The notes below the pieces were generated by a model. It did no database searches and had not been told where the DNA came from. It was given only the letters and a program-made list of their open reading frames with translations. Source: an uncultured Succinivibrio sp. (GTDB lineage Bacteria; Pseudomonadota; Gammaproteobacteria; Enterobacterales; Succinivibrionaceae). From it: DNA of 64,000 nucleotides. The stretch is taken from assembly GCA_900770725.1 (NCBI GenBank), contig CAAGLL010000090.1:1-64000 (forward strand), in the 5' to 3' direction. The translations under genes were made by a program, and so were the position numbers. Within the stretch, counting starts at the first letter, position 1. Each line of letters opens with the position of its first letter. Positions 30,388 through 39,406 of the stretch are shown here, in pieces.

Positions 30388-31887
30388 ATGCGCTTGTTAT
30401 CAGAGATTTGCCAAATGGCCGGAGTCAAGATGGAGTGGGAGGACCGCAAGATCCTAGACCTCTGCCGCGACTCCCGCGAGGTGCGCCCGGGGGCGCTGTT
30501 CATCCCAGTCAAGGGGCTGCACGCCGACGGCTACTCGTTCATGCAAAAGGCCCAGGAGGCCGGCGCCGCGGCCATCCTTGCCAAGGATGAGGATCAGGTG
30601 CCCGATTCAGCATTCTCAGGGATCACCGTCCCGGTCATCCGCATGAAGGGCTGCAATGCCGAGTTCACGGCGCAGTTTGCCAAGTGGTTCTACCGCGATC
30701 CCTCCTCGTCCTTGAAGATCTTCGGGATCACCGGCACCAACGGCAAGAGCACCACGGCCTGGCTCATCTCCCAGCTCCTGACGCTCTGCGGCATCAAGTG
30801 CGGCGTGCTGGGCACGCTCGGCAACGGCTTTTTGCCCAAGCTCTGGAAGACCACCAACACCACGCTGGGCCCCATCGAGCTTGAGCGCACGCTCTCTCGC
30901 ATGCTCGGCGAGGGCGCCGCGGCCGCGGCCATGGAGGTCTCCTCCATCGGCATCAGCGAGGGCCGCGTCAAGGGGCTCAACTTCGAGGGCGTGGGCTTTA
31001 CGAACCTCACGCGCGACCACCTCGACTACCACGGCACGATGGAGAACTACTTCGAGGCCAAGAAGAGCCTCTTCATGCAGGGGCTGCCCTGCGCGCTCAA
31101 CGCAGCCGACGAGTGGGGCCGCAGGATCCTGGGATCGCTCAAGGATCCGCAGTCGGCCTTCCTCTACAGCGCCGACGAGTCCACCACCTTCAGCGGCACC
31201 GAGCGCTACGTGCGCATCGAGCAGCCCAGGTTCCTGCGCGGCGGCATGCAGTTCGACCTCAGGGTGGGCGAGCGCGTCATCAAGCGCGTGGAGACCAGGC
31301 TCCTGGGGCGCTTCAACCTCGAGAACATCGCCTGCGCCATCGCGCTGCTCGCCAGGTGCGGCTATGATCCCGAGGAACTGGCCGCCGCGCTGCCCAAGTG
31401 CGCTCCGGTCACCGGGCGCATGGAGTGCTTCAGGGCAGAGGGGCATCCTGACATCGTGGTCGACTACGCCCACACCCCAGACGGGGTTGAGAAGGCCTTG
31501 GAGGCTGCGCGCGAGCACCACCCCGAAGGCCGCGTCATCGCGGTCGTGGGCTGCGGCGGCGACCGCGACAGCGGCAAGCGCCCGCTGATGGCCATCAAGG
31601 CCTCGGTGGGGGCGGATCTGGCGGTGTTCACCTCGGACAACCCCAGGGGCGAGGATCCGGACACCATCATCGACGACATGATGCTCGGGGTGAAGCAGGC
31701 TACGAACGTCGAGCGCATCACCGATCGCCGCAAGGCCATCGAGCACGCGGTGTCCAAGGCCGGGCCCGAGGACGTCGTGGTGATCTGCGGCAAGGGCCAC
31801 GAGGACTACCAGATCTTCAAGGACAGGACGATCCATTTCTCAGACCGCGAGATCGCGGCAGGGATCCAGGGGGTGGCGCTTGATTGA
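30388..31887 (+). CDS. murE: UDP-MurNAc-tripeptide synthetase MurE (499 aa)
   Basis: MurE adds the third amino acid to UDP-MurNAc-L-Ala-D-Glu. The ATP loop is GITGTNGKSTT, and the substrate-selecting motif reads Asp-Asn-Pro-Arg (SDNPRGEDP), the signature for meso-diaminopimelate. The three Mur ligase domains are present in full. The last 8 bp overlap murF. Confidence 0.98.
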   Translation: MRLLSEICQMAGVKMEWEDRKILDLCRDSREVRPGALFIPVKGLHADGYSFMQKAQEAGAAAILAKDEDQVPDSAFSGITVPVIRMKGCNAEFTAQFAKWFYRDPSSSLKIFGITGTNGKSTTAWLISQLLTLCGIKCGVLGTLGNGFLPKLWKTTNTTLGPIELERTLSRMLGEGAAAAAMEVSSIGISEGRVKGLNFEGVGFTNLTRDHLDYHGTMENYFEAKKSLFMQGLPCALNAADEWGRRILGSLKDPQSAFLYSADESTTFSGTERYVRIEQPRFLRGGMQFDLRVGERVIKRVETRLLGRFNLENIACAIALLARCGYDPEELAAALPKCAPVTGRMECFRAEGHPDIVVDYAHTPDGVEKALEAAREHHPEGRVIAVVGCGGDRDSGKRPLMAIKASVGADLAVFTSDNPRGEDPDTIIDDMMLGVKQATNVERITDRRKAIEHAVSKAGPEDVVVICGKGHEDYQIFKDRTIHFSDREIAAGIQGVALD

Positions 31888-33247
31888 GTTCACCTTGAAG
31901 GAGCTTGCCGCCATATCTGGCGGCAGGCTTGTCGGCGACGACGCCGTGGTCGAGGCGGTGTCCACCGACTCGCGCAAGTGCCAGGGGGCGCTCTTCGTGG
32001 CGCTCAAGGGCGAGAAGTTCGACGGCCACGACTTCATAGGCAAGGCCGTCGCAGGCGGCGCGAAGGCGGTCCTTTCATCAAAGCCGCTTGAAGGCCTCAG
32101 CGTGCCCTATGTCATCTGCCCCGACACGCTGCGCGGGCTGGGGCTGTGCGGCGCCTTGGTCAGGGGCAAGTGCAAGGCCAGGGTGGCCTCGCTCACGGGC
32201 TCCTGCGGCAAGACCACCGTGAAGGAGCTGTGCTCCTCGATCCTCTCGCAGTGCGGCAGCACGATCGCCACATCAGGCAACTTCAACAACGACGTCGGCG
32301 TGCCGCTGACGCTCCTGCGCCTTGGAAAGGACACGCGGTTCGCGGTCATCGAGCAGGGCGCAAGCCACCTGGGCGACCTCAGGCGCACCTGCGAGTTTGT
32401 GAAGGCCGATACCGCGCTCATCAACAACGCCGGCGCGGCCCACATCGAGGGCTTCGGGTCGCTGCGCGGGGTCTACGAGGGCAAAAGCGAGATCCTGCAG
32501 GACGTGGTGGGCCGCGGCGGCATCGGCGTGGTGCCCTCCGACAGCAACTGGACGCAGTCGTGGAAGTCGGACTTCGCCCAGGCCTTCTCCCAGGGCAGGA
32601 TGTTCACCTTCGGCACGCACGAGGGCGATCTCGCGCGCGTCTTAAGCATCAAGGCCTCAACAGAGGGGATCACTTTCACCATCAGCGCCTGCGGCAGGTC
32701 ATTTGACGCCGCGCTGCCGCTCCTGGGCGCGCACAACGCGATGAACGCCGCGGCAGCCTGCGCGCTGGCGCTTGCGACCGGGGCGCCCTTTGAGGCGCTA
32801 AAGCCCGGGCTTGAGCGCGGCGCCCCGATGAAGGGCCGGCTCTTTTTGCAGACGCACGGGGACGTGAGCCTCATCGACGACGCGTACAACGCAAGCTACA
32901 ACGCGGTCATCGCCGCGCTCGACGTGCTCTCGGGCATCCCGGGAAGGCGGATCATGGCCTTCGGCGACATGGGCGAGCTTGGCTCCGAGGCCGAGGAGCT
33001 GCACGCCAAAGTGGGCGAGCACGCCCGCGGGCGCTGCGACGCGTTCTTGTGCGCAGGCCCCCTTGCCAAGGCCGCATCCGAGGCCTTCGGCCCCGGGGCC
33101 GAGCATTTTGACAGCGTCGAGGCGCTCGCCTCGCGCGCGGCGGCCCTGGCCGCGGAGCCTGGCAGGAAGTGCTTCCTCGTCAAGGGCTCGCACGCCATGG
33201 GCATGGACAGGGTGAATGAAGCGGTAAGGCGCGCTGGAGGTTTCTGA
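31880..33247 (+). CDS. murF: UDP-MurNAc-tripeptide-D-Ala-D-Ala ligase MurF (455 aa)
   Basis: MurF adds D-Ala-D-Ala to complete the pentapeptide. It has the ATP loop GSCGKTTVKEL (about 110), the ATSGNFNNDVGVPLTLL motif and the DDAYNAS motif typical of MurF. The start is TTG at 31880 with AGGGGG 6 nt upstream, inside the end of murE. No ddl gene for D-Ala-D-Ala synthesis is in this cluster, so it must be elsewhere. Confidence 0.97.
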   Translation: MIEFTLKELAAISGGRLVGDDAVVEAVSTDSRKCQGALFVALKGEKFDGHDFIGKAVAGGAKAVLSSKPLEGLSVPYVICPDTLRGLGLCGALVRGKCKARVASLTGSCGKTTVKELCSSILSQCGSTIATSGNFNNDVGVPLTLLRLGKDTRFAVIEQGASHLGDLRRTCEFVKADTALINNAGAAHIEGFGSLRGVYEGKSEILQDVVGRGGIGVVPSDSNWTQSWKSDFAQAFSQGRMFTFGTHEGDLARVLSIKASTEGITFTISACGRSFDAALPLLGAHNAMNAAAACALALATGAPFEALKPGLERGAPMKGRLFLQTHGDVSLIDDAYNASYNAVIAALDVLSGIPGRRIMAFGDMGELGSEAEELHAKVGEHARGRCDAFLCAGPLAKAASEAFGPGAEHFDSVEALASRAAALAAEPGRKCFLVKGSHAMGMDRVNEAVRRAGGF

Positions 33248-34329
33248 TGCTGGTAATGCTGTCCGAGTGGCTGAGCAACTATGTGGATTCGTTCCGCGTC
33301 TTCAGCTACCTCACGTTCCGCGCCGTCATGGCATTGTTCACGGCGCTGGCGATCTCGCTGGCGCTGGGTCCCAAGGTCATCAACTGGCTGCACATCCTGC
33401 ACTTCGGGCAGCCGGTGCGCAGCGACGGCCCCCAGACCCACTTGAAGAAGCAGGGCACCCCGACCATGGGCGGGCTGCTCATCATCGGCACCATCATCGT
33501 CACGGTGCTGCTCTGGTGCCGCCTCGACAACCCCTACGTCTGGTACGCGATCATCACGCTCGCCATCTACGCGGCCATCGGCTTTTCCGACGACTACCTC
33601 AAGGTCGTCAGGCACGATCCGCACGGGCTTCGCGCCAAGTACAAGTACTTCTGGCAGTCCGTGGCGGCGCTGGGCATCGCCTGCGCCATCTACGGCACCG
33701 CCTCGACCCCCGCCGAGACCACGCTCGTGGTGCCCTTCTTCAAGAAGTTCATGCCCGACATCGGCTTCCTGATAATCCCGCTGTGCTACCTCGTGCTCAC
33801 CGGCTCCTCGAACGCGGTGAACCTCACCGACGGCCTGGACGGGCTTGCGATCATCACGACCATCACCGTGGCAGCGGGATTGGGGATCGTGGCCTGGGCG
33901 ACCTCGAACGTCAACATCGCAAGCTACCTCTACATCCCCTACCTGCCCAAGGCCGCGGAGCTTACCATGGTCTGCACGGCCATCGTGGGCGCGGGGCTGG
34001 GGTTCCTGTGGTACAACACCTACCCCGCCGAGATGTTCATGGGCGATGTCGGATCGCTGGCCTTGGGCGCCGGGCTTGGCGTGATCTCGGTTTTGATCCG
34101 CGAGGAGTTCCTGCTCTTCATCATGGGCGGGATCTTCGTGATGGAGACGCTCTCGGTGATACTCCAGGTGGGCTCCTACAAGCTGCGCGGCCGCAGGATC
34201 TTCAGGATGGCCCCGCTGCACCACCATTTTGAAAAAGGCGGCTGGCCTGAGCCGCGCGTCATGTGCCGCTTCTGGATCATCACGCTGGTGCTGGTCCTCA
34301 TCGGCCTCATCACGCTCAAGCTGCGCTGA
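33247..34329 (+). CDS. mraY: Phospho-MurNAc-pentapeptide transferase MraY (360 aa)
   Basis: MraY makes lipid I from UDP-MurNAc-pentapeptide and undecaprenyl phosphate in the inner membrane. There are ten hydrophobic segments, with KKQGTPTMGGLLI, GFSDDYLKV, NAVNLTDGLDGLA and the MAPLHHHFE motif. The length equals E. coli MraY. Its ATG overlaps the murF stop. Confidence 0.99.
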   Translation: MLVMLSEWLSNYVDSFRVFSYLTFRAVMALFTALAISLALGPKVINWLHILHFGQPVRSDGPQTHLKKQGTPTMGGLLIIGTIIVTVLLWCRLDNPYVWYAIITLAIYAAIGFSDDYLKVVRHDPHGLRAKYKYFWQSVAALGIACAIYGTASTPAETTLVVPFFKKFMPDIGFLIIPLCYLVLTGSSNAVNLTDGLDGLAIITTITVAAGLGIVAWATSNVNIASYLYIPYLPKAAELTMVCTAIVGAGLGFLWYNTYPAEMFMGDVGSLALGAGLGVISVLIREEFLLFIMGGIFVMETLSVILQVGSYKLRGRRIFRMAPLHHHFEKGGWPEPRVMCRFWIITLVLVLIGLITLKLR

Positions 34330-34349
34330 CAGGATGGAGAACTAGAAGG

Positions 34350-35690
34350 ATGAACAAGCTCCTCAACGGCAAGAAGATAGCCGTGCTGGGCATCGGCGTG
34401 TCGAACATGTCGGCGCTGCGCTACCTCATAAAGCATGATCTCAAGGCCCTGACGGTGTTCGACAGCCGCCAGAAGCCGCCGCGCATCTCCGAGATCCCCG
34501 CAGGCGTCGACGTGCGCTTAGGCGAGTTCTCGGCAAAGGCGCTCTCAGGCTACGACATGCTGGTCCTGGGCCCGGGCATCAGCTCGAGCACCCCGGAGGT
34601 CGAGGAGGCCGCGCGCCACGGCGCCGAGGTGGTCGGCGACGTCGAGCTCTTCGCGCGCGAGGTGCGCGTGCCGGTCATCGGGATCACGGGCTCCAACGGC
34701 AAGTCCACCGTGACCACGCTCACCGCGCTCATGGCGCGCAAGGACGGGGTGAACGCCGCGATGGGCGCGAACATCGGGATCCCGGTGTTCGACGCGCTAA
34801 AGAGCGGGGTGGACCTCTATGTCCTCGAGCTCTCAAGCTTCGAGCTTGAGACCACCTCGAGCCTCAAGCTCAAGGCAGGCACCATCCTGAACGTCTCCGA
34901 GGACCACTTAGACCGCTACCACGGCTCCATCGAGGAGTACGCGCAGGCCAAGCAGCGCATCTACCGCAATTGCGAGAAGGCCATAGTCAACCGCGACGAT
35001 CCGCGCACCCTGCCCAAGGACGGGCACGAGGTCTTCGCGTCGTTCGGCAGCGACATGCGCGACTACGGGATCATGGTCGAAAACGGCGGCAAGATCTGGC
35101 TGTGCGTCAAGGGCAAGCCCGTCTACGACACCGCGCGCATGCACATCTACGGCGCCCACAACCACCAGAACGCGCTGGCGTGCATGGCCCTGTGCAACGC
35201 GGCGGGGATCTCGCGCAAGGCCCAGCTCGAGGCGCTCGACGACTTCACCGGGCTGCCGCACCGCTGCCAGCTCGTCTCCGTCATCGACGGCGTCTCCTAC
35301 TACAACGACTCCAAGGCGACGAACGTCGCCTCGGCCCAGGCGGCCATCGAGGGGCTCGCCGGAGCCCATCCCAACGGGATCCTGCTTCTGGCAGGCGGCC
35401 TTGGCAAGGGCCAGGACTTCAGCCCGCTGCGCCGCTACATCGGCAAGGAAGTGACCGACGTCTACTGCTTCGGCCGCGACGCTGGCCAGATCCTCGCGCT
35501 TGACCAGGAGCGCTGCCACAGCGTCATGAACATGCGCCAGGCGCTCAACGACGCCCGCGCCAAGGCCAAGCCCGGGCAGGCGGTGCTGCTCTCGCCTGCC
35601 TGCGCCTCGTTCGACCAGTTCAAGGGCTTCGAGGAGCGCGGCGAGATCTTCGTGGGGATGGTGAGGCGCCTGGAGGGGGCTTCGCGCTGA
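34350..35690 (+). CDS. murD: UDP-MurNAc-L-Ala-D-Glu ligase MurD (446 aa)
   Basis: MurD adds D-glutamate to UDP-MurNAc-L-Ala. The N-terminal UDP-binding domain starts KKIAVLGIGVSNMSALRYL; the ATP loop is GITGSNGKSTVTTL; the SSFELETT and NDSKATN motifs are present. I chose the ATG at 34350 (GGAGA upstream); the open frame begins inside mraY. The stop overlaps the ftsW start. Confidence 0.97.
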   Translation: MNKLLNGKKIAVLGIGVSNMSALRYLIKHDLKALTVFDSRQKPPRISEIPAGVDVRLGEFSAKALSGYDMLVLGPGISSSTPEVEEAARHGAEVVGDVELFAREVRVPVIGITGSNGKSTVTTLTALMARKDGVNAAMGANIGIPVFDALKSGVDLYVLELSSFELETTSSLKLKAGTILNVSEDHLDRYHGSIEEYAQAKQRIYRNCEKAIVNRDDPRTLPKDGHEVFASFGSDMRDYGIMVENGGKIWLCVKGKPVYDTARMHIYGAHNHQNALACMALCNAAGISRKAQLEALDDFTGLPHRCQLVSVIDGVSYYNDSKATNVASAQAAIEGLAGAHPNGILLLAGGLGKGQDFSPLRRYIGKEVTDVYCFGRDAGQILALDQERCHSVMNMRQALNDARAKAKPGQAVLLSPACASFDQFKGFEERGEIFVGMVRRLEGASR

Positions 35691-36817
35691 TGATGGCCCA
35701 AAGGAGCGGACCTGGCTACGACCGCGCGCTCTTCTGCGCCGCGGCGCTGCTCATGCTCATCAGCGTGGTGCTCATAGCCTCGGCCTCGGTGATGGAGTCG
35801 AAGTCGCTCTACGGCAGCGAGTTCTTCCTGCTGAAGAAGCACGTCGCCTCGATGTGCGTCGCGCTTGGCGCGGCCTTCGTCACGGCGATGGTGCCCACGA
35901 GGATCTGGCAGCGCTACGCGATGCACCTGCTGCTCTTGAACGCGCTGCTCCTGGTGCTCGTGCTCGTGGTCGGGCGCAACGTCAACGAGGCCCGGCGCTG
36001 GATAAACCTGGGCGTGTTCAACGTCCAGCCTGCCGAGTTCATGAAGCTTTGCTGGATCATCTACTTCTCAAGCTTCGCCTCGCGCAAGATCGAGGAGGTG
36101 CGCACCAAGGTGAAGGGCTTTTTAAAGCCCATGGTGCTGCTTGCGGTGGTCGCCGTGCTGCTCCTGGAGGAGCCCGACTTCGGCTCCTGCGTCGTCATCG
36201 CCGCCATCTGCATGGGCATACTGTGGATCGCGGGATCGCCCATCATCTACTACGGCATGGCGCTCACCGCGCTGGCCGCGGCCGGCGTCTTCATGGTGGC
36301 AACCCAGCCATACCGCCTGCGCCGCGTCACCTCGTTCCTCGATCCCTGGGCCGACCAGTTCGGCGCGGGCTACCAGCTCACGCAGTCGCTGATGGCCTTC
36401 GGGCGCGGCGGGCTCACGGGCCAGGGGCTTGGCAACTCGATCCAGAAGCTCGGCTACCTGCCTGAGGCGCATACGGACTTCGTGACCGCCATCCTGGGCG
36501 AGGAGGCGGGCTTCATCGGCATGTGCGTGGTGATAGCCTTGGAGTTCTTCATCGTCGTCAAGGCGCTCAGGCTGGGCTTTGGCATCCTGAAGAACGGGCC
36601 GGTGTTCCAGGGCTTCGTCTCGGTGGGCATCGGGCTGCTCTTCTGCATGCAGACCACCATCAACATCGGCGTGGCCTCGGGGGCGCTGCCCACCAAGGGC
36701 CTCACGCTGCCGCTGGTGTCGTTCGGCGGATCGTCGATGATCGTGTGCTGCTCGGCGGTGGCGGTGCTGCTGCGCATCGACTTTGAACTCAAGCACCACC
36801 AGATAGATCTCGGATGA
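35690..36817 (+). CDS. ftsW: Septal peptidoglycan glycosyltransferase FtsW (375 aa)
   Basis: FtsW is the SEDS-family polymerase that works with FtsI at the septum. It has about ten membrane helices, the NEARRWINLG motif, LQPAEF-like VQPAEFMKL, the YQLTQSLMAFGRGGLTGQGLGNS segment and the LPLVSFGGSS end. A second ATG at 35693 is an alternative start. Confidence 0.97.
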   Translation: MMAQRSGPGYDRALFCAAALLMLISVVLIASASVMESKSLYGSEFFLLKKHVASMCVALGAAFVTAMVPTRIWQRYAMHLLLLNALLLVLVLVVGRNVNEARRWINLGVFNVQPAEFMKLCWIIYFSSFASRKIEEVRTKVKGFLKPMVLLAVVAVLLLEEPDFGSCVVIAAICMGILWIAGSPIIYYGMALTALAAAGVFMVATQPYRLRRVTSFLDPWADQFGAGYQLTQSLMAFGRGGLTGQGLGNSIQKLGYLPEAHTDFVTAILGEEAGFIGMCVVIALEFFIVVKALRLGFGILKNGPVFQGFVSVGIGLLFCMQTTINIGVASGALPTKGLTLPLVSFGGSSMIVCCSAVAVLLRIDFELKHHQIDLG

Positions 36818-36834
36818 GCGGAGGCTAGGACCAT

Positions 36835-37932
36835 ATGTCACAGAGTCTTGCAGTCAAGGACGCCGGCGAGGGCAAGCGGATCCTCGTCATGGCCGGCGGC
36901 ACCGGGGGGCACGTCTTCCCGGCCATCGCGATCGCCGACGCGCTAAAGGCGCGCGGGCACGAGATCCTCTGGCTGGGCAGCCGCGGGCGCATGGAGGAGA
37001 AGCTCGTGCCCAGGCACGGCTACCCCATCGCCTACATCAAGGTGCACGGCATCAGGCGCAACGGCGTGAAGACCAAGTTCCTCGCCCCCTTCATGGTGGC
37101 AAGGGCGCTTTGGGAGGCGCTCAAGGTCGTGCGCTCGTTCAAGCCCGATCTCGCCTTGGGCATGGGCGGCTACGCCTCAGGCCCCGGCGGGCTTGCGGCC
37201 TTCCTGTGCCGCGTGCCGGTGGTGCTGCACGAGCAGAACGCCGCAGCTGGGCTTACTAACCGCCTGCTCTTCCGCATCGCCAGGCGCACGCTCTTAGGCT
37301 TCCCCGGGGCCTTCGAGGGGCGCAGCGTCACCGTGGTCGGAAACCCGGTGCGCGCGGAGATCGCAGCATTGCACGAGCGCCCCAAGGCCCCGCACGAGGG
37401 GCCGCTGCGCGTGCTCGTGATAGGCGGCAGCCTGGGCGCCCAGGCGTTAAACCGCCTCGTGCCCGAGGCGGTGAAGCTTATCCCCGAGGGGGAGATCGAG
37501 GTGACCCACCAGTGCGGGGCGGGCAACAGCGCCGAGGTTATGAAGGCCTACGAGGGAGCGCCCTGCCGCTTTGAGGTCTCGGACTTCATCGACGACATGG
37601 CAGGCGCGTACGCAGGGCACGACCTCCTGATCGCCCGCGCCGGCGCCGGCACGGTCTCCGAGGCCGCGTGCGCGGGGATCCCGGCGATCTTCGTGCCGCT
37701 GCCCTCGGCGGTGGACGACCACCAGACCAAGAACGCCCGCTTCCTCGAGGAGAAGGGCGGGGCGTTCATCTGCCCGCAGGCCAGCCTCACGGCCAAGGCC
37801 CTGGCAGAGAGGATTGAAACCCTGGCGCGCGACCGCGCCAGGCTCGAGCGCATGCGCGAGGCCTCGCTCTCGTGCGCCATCACCGATTCGGCGCAGCGCT
37901 GCGCGAGGATCATTGAGGAGGCGGCCTCGTAG
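36835..37932 (+). CDS. murG: UDP-GlcNAc-lipid I N-acetylglucosaminyltransferase MurG (365 aa)
   Basis: MurG converts lipid I to lipid II on the cytoplasmic face. A GT-B fold with the GGTGGHVFPAIAIADAL loop (about 21-37), HEQNAAAGLTNR and the ARAGAGTVSEA motif that binds UDP-GlcNAc. GGAGGCTAGG precedes the ATG. Confidence 0.98.
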   Translation: MSQSLAVKDAGEGKRILVMAGGTGGHVFPAIAIADALKARGHEILWLGSRGRMEEKLVPRHGYPIAYIKVHGIRRNGVKTKFLAPFMVARALWEALKVVRSFKPDLALGMGGYASGPGGLAAFLCRVPVVLHEQNAAAGLTNRLLFRIARRTLLGFPGAFEGRSVTVVGNPVRAEIAALHERPKAPHEGPLRVLVIGGSLGAQALNRLVPEAVKLIPEGEIEVTHQCGAGNSAEVMKAYEGAPCRFEVSDFIDDMAGAYAGHDLLIARAGAGTVSEAACAGIPAIFVPLPSAVDDHQTKNARFLEEKGGAFICPQASLTAKALAERIETLARDRARLERMREASLSCAITDSAQRCARIIEEAAS

Positions 37933-37947
37933 GCCGGCACTATTCAC

Positions 37948-39390
37948 ATGGAAGAGAAGGCAATGGCAGGGTGCAACGCGTCTAATTTCAGCGTTCCGCA
38001 GATGCACAAGATCCGCCGCATCCACTTCGTGGGCATCGGCGGGGCCGGCATGTGCGGCATCGCCGAGGTCATGCGCAACGAGGGCTACGCGGTGTCTGGA
38101 TCCGACATCGCCAGGAGCGCCAACACCAAGCGCCTTGCGGACCTTGGGTGCGAGATCTTCATCGGGCACAAGGCCTCGAACGTCGAGGGCGCCTCGGTGG
38201 TGGTGGTCTCGTCGGCCATCAAGAAGGACAACCCCGAGGTGGAGGCGGCGCGGCTGCTCCACGTCCCGGTGGTCCGCCGCGCCGAGATGCTCGGCGAGCT
38301 GATGCGCTTCCGCTACGGCATCGCCGTCTGCGGCACCCACGGCAAGACCACGACCACCAGCCTCATCGCCTCCATATTCGCCGAGGCCGGGCTCGATCCG
38401 ACCTTCGTAATCGGCGGCCTCCTGAACAGCGCGGGCACCAACGCCCGCCTGGGCCAGGGGCGCTACCTCATCGCCGAGGCCGACGAGTCTGACGCCTCGT
38501 TCCTCCATCTCCAGCCCATGCTCACCGTGGTCACGAACATCGAGCCTGACCACCTGGGCACCTACGGCGGCGACTTCAACCGCCTGCGCGAGACCTTCGT
38601 CGAGTTCCTGCACAACCTGCCGTTCTACGGCGTGGCGGTGCTGTGCATCGACTGCCAGAGCGTGCGCGACATCCTGCCCGAGGTGGGGCGCGCCATCGTC
38701 ACCTACGGCACCTCCGAGGACGCGGACTTCCGCGTCGAGAACTTCCGCGAGGAGGGCATGGGATCGACCTTCACCATCGCCAGGCGCTCGGGCAGGCCGC
38801 TTGAGGTCCGCCTGCCGATCCCGGGGATCCACATGGCCAAGAACGCCGCGGCCGCCGCGGCGGTGGCCTGCGAGGAGGGGATCCCCGACGAGGCCATCGT
38901 CAAGGCGCTGGGCTCGTTCTCAGGCGTCGGCCGCCGCTTCCAGTGCTACGGCGACTTCATCACCCCCAAGGGGAAGGTCACGCTGGTGGACGACTACGGC
39001 CACCACCCCACCGAGGTCGCCGCGACGCTCGCGGCGGCGAGGCTCGCCTTCCCGGGGCGCAAGATCCTGATGGTCTTCCAGCCCCACCGCTACACGAGGA
39101 CGCGCGACCTCTACGAGGACTTCGTGAAGGTGCTCCAGGAGCCTGACAAGCTCGTGATGCTCGAGGTCTACCCGGCAGGGGAGGATCCGATCCCCGGGGC
39201 CGACGCCAGGCACCTGTGCCGCTCCATCCGCGCCCAGTCCGACCGCGAGCCTGCCTATGCCGCCGATCCTTCGGAGATCCCGGGCATAGTCGAGAAGCTC
39301 GCAGGCGACGGCGACGTGGTGCTCACGCAGGGCGCGGGCAACGTCACGGCCGTGGCCAGGGCGCTCTCCGAGCGCTGGGCGAAGGCCTGA
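37948..39390 (+). CDS. murC: UDP-MurNAc-L-alanine ligase MurC (480 aa)
   Basis: MurC adds the first amino acid to UDP-MurNAc. It has the N-terminal RRIHFVGIGGAGMCGIAEV (about 24-42), the ATP loop GTHGKTTTTSLIA, the EADESDASFL motif and DDYGHHPTEV. The start at 37948 is the first ATG; the ATG at 37963 has AGAAGG close by and may be the real one. In E. coli ddlB follows murC; here ftsQ follows directly. Confidence 0.97.
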   Translation: MEEKAMAGCNASNFSVPQMHKIRRIHFVGIGGAGMCGIAEVMRNEGYAVSGSDIARSANTKRLADLGCEIFIGHKASNVEGASVVVVSSAIKKDNPEVEAARLLHVPVVRRAEMLGELMRFRYGIAVCGTHGKTTTTSLIASIFAEAGLDPTFVIGGLLNSAGTNARLGQGRYLIAEADESDASFLHLQPMLTVVTNIEPDHLGTYGGDFNRLRETFVEFLHNLPFYGVAVLCIDCQSVRDILPEVGRAIVTYGTSEDADFRVENFREEGMGSTFTIARRSGRPLEVRLPIPGIHMAKNAAAAAAVACEEGIPDEAIVKALGSFSGVGRRFQCYGDFITPKGKVTLVDDYGHHPTEVAATLAAARLAFPGRKILMVFQPHRYTRTRDLYEDFVKVLQEPDKLVMLEVYPAGEDPIPGADARHLCRSIRAQSDREPAYAADPSEIPGIVEKLAGDGDVVLTQGAGNVTAVARALSERWAKA

Positions 39391-39406
39391 GCGCAGGGGG
39401 CTGCAG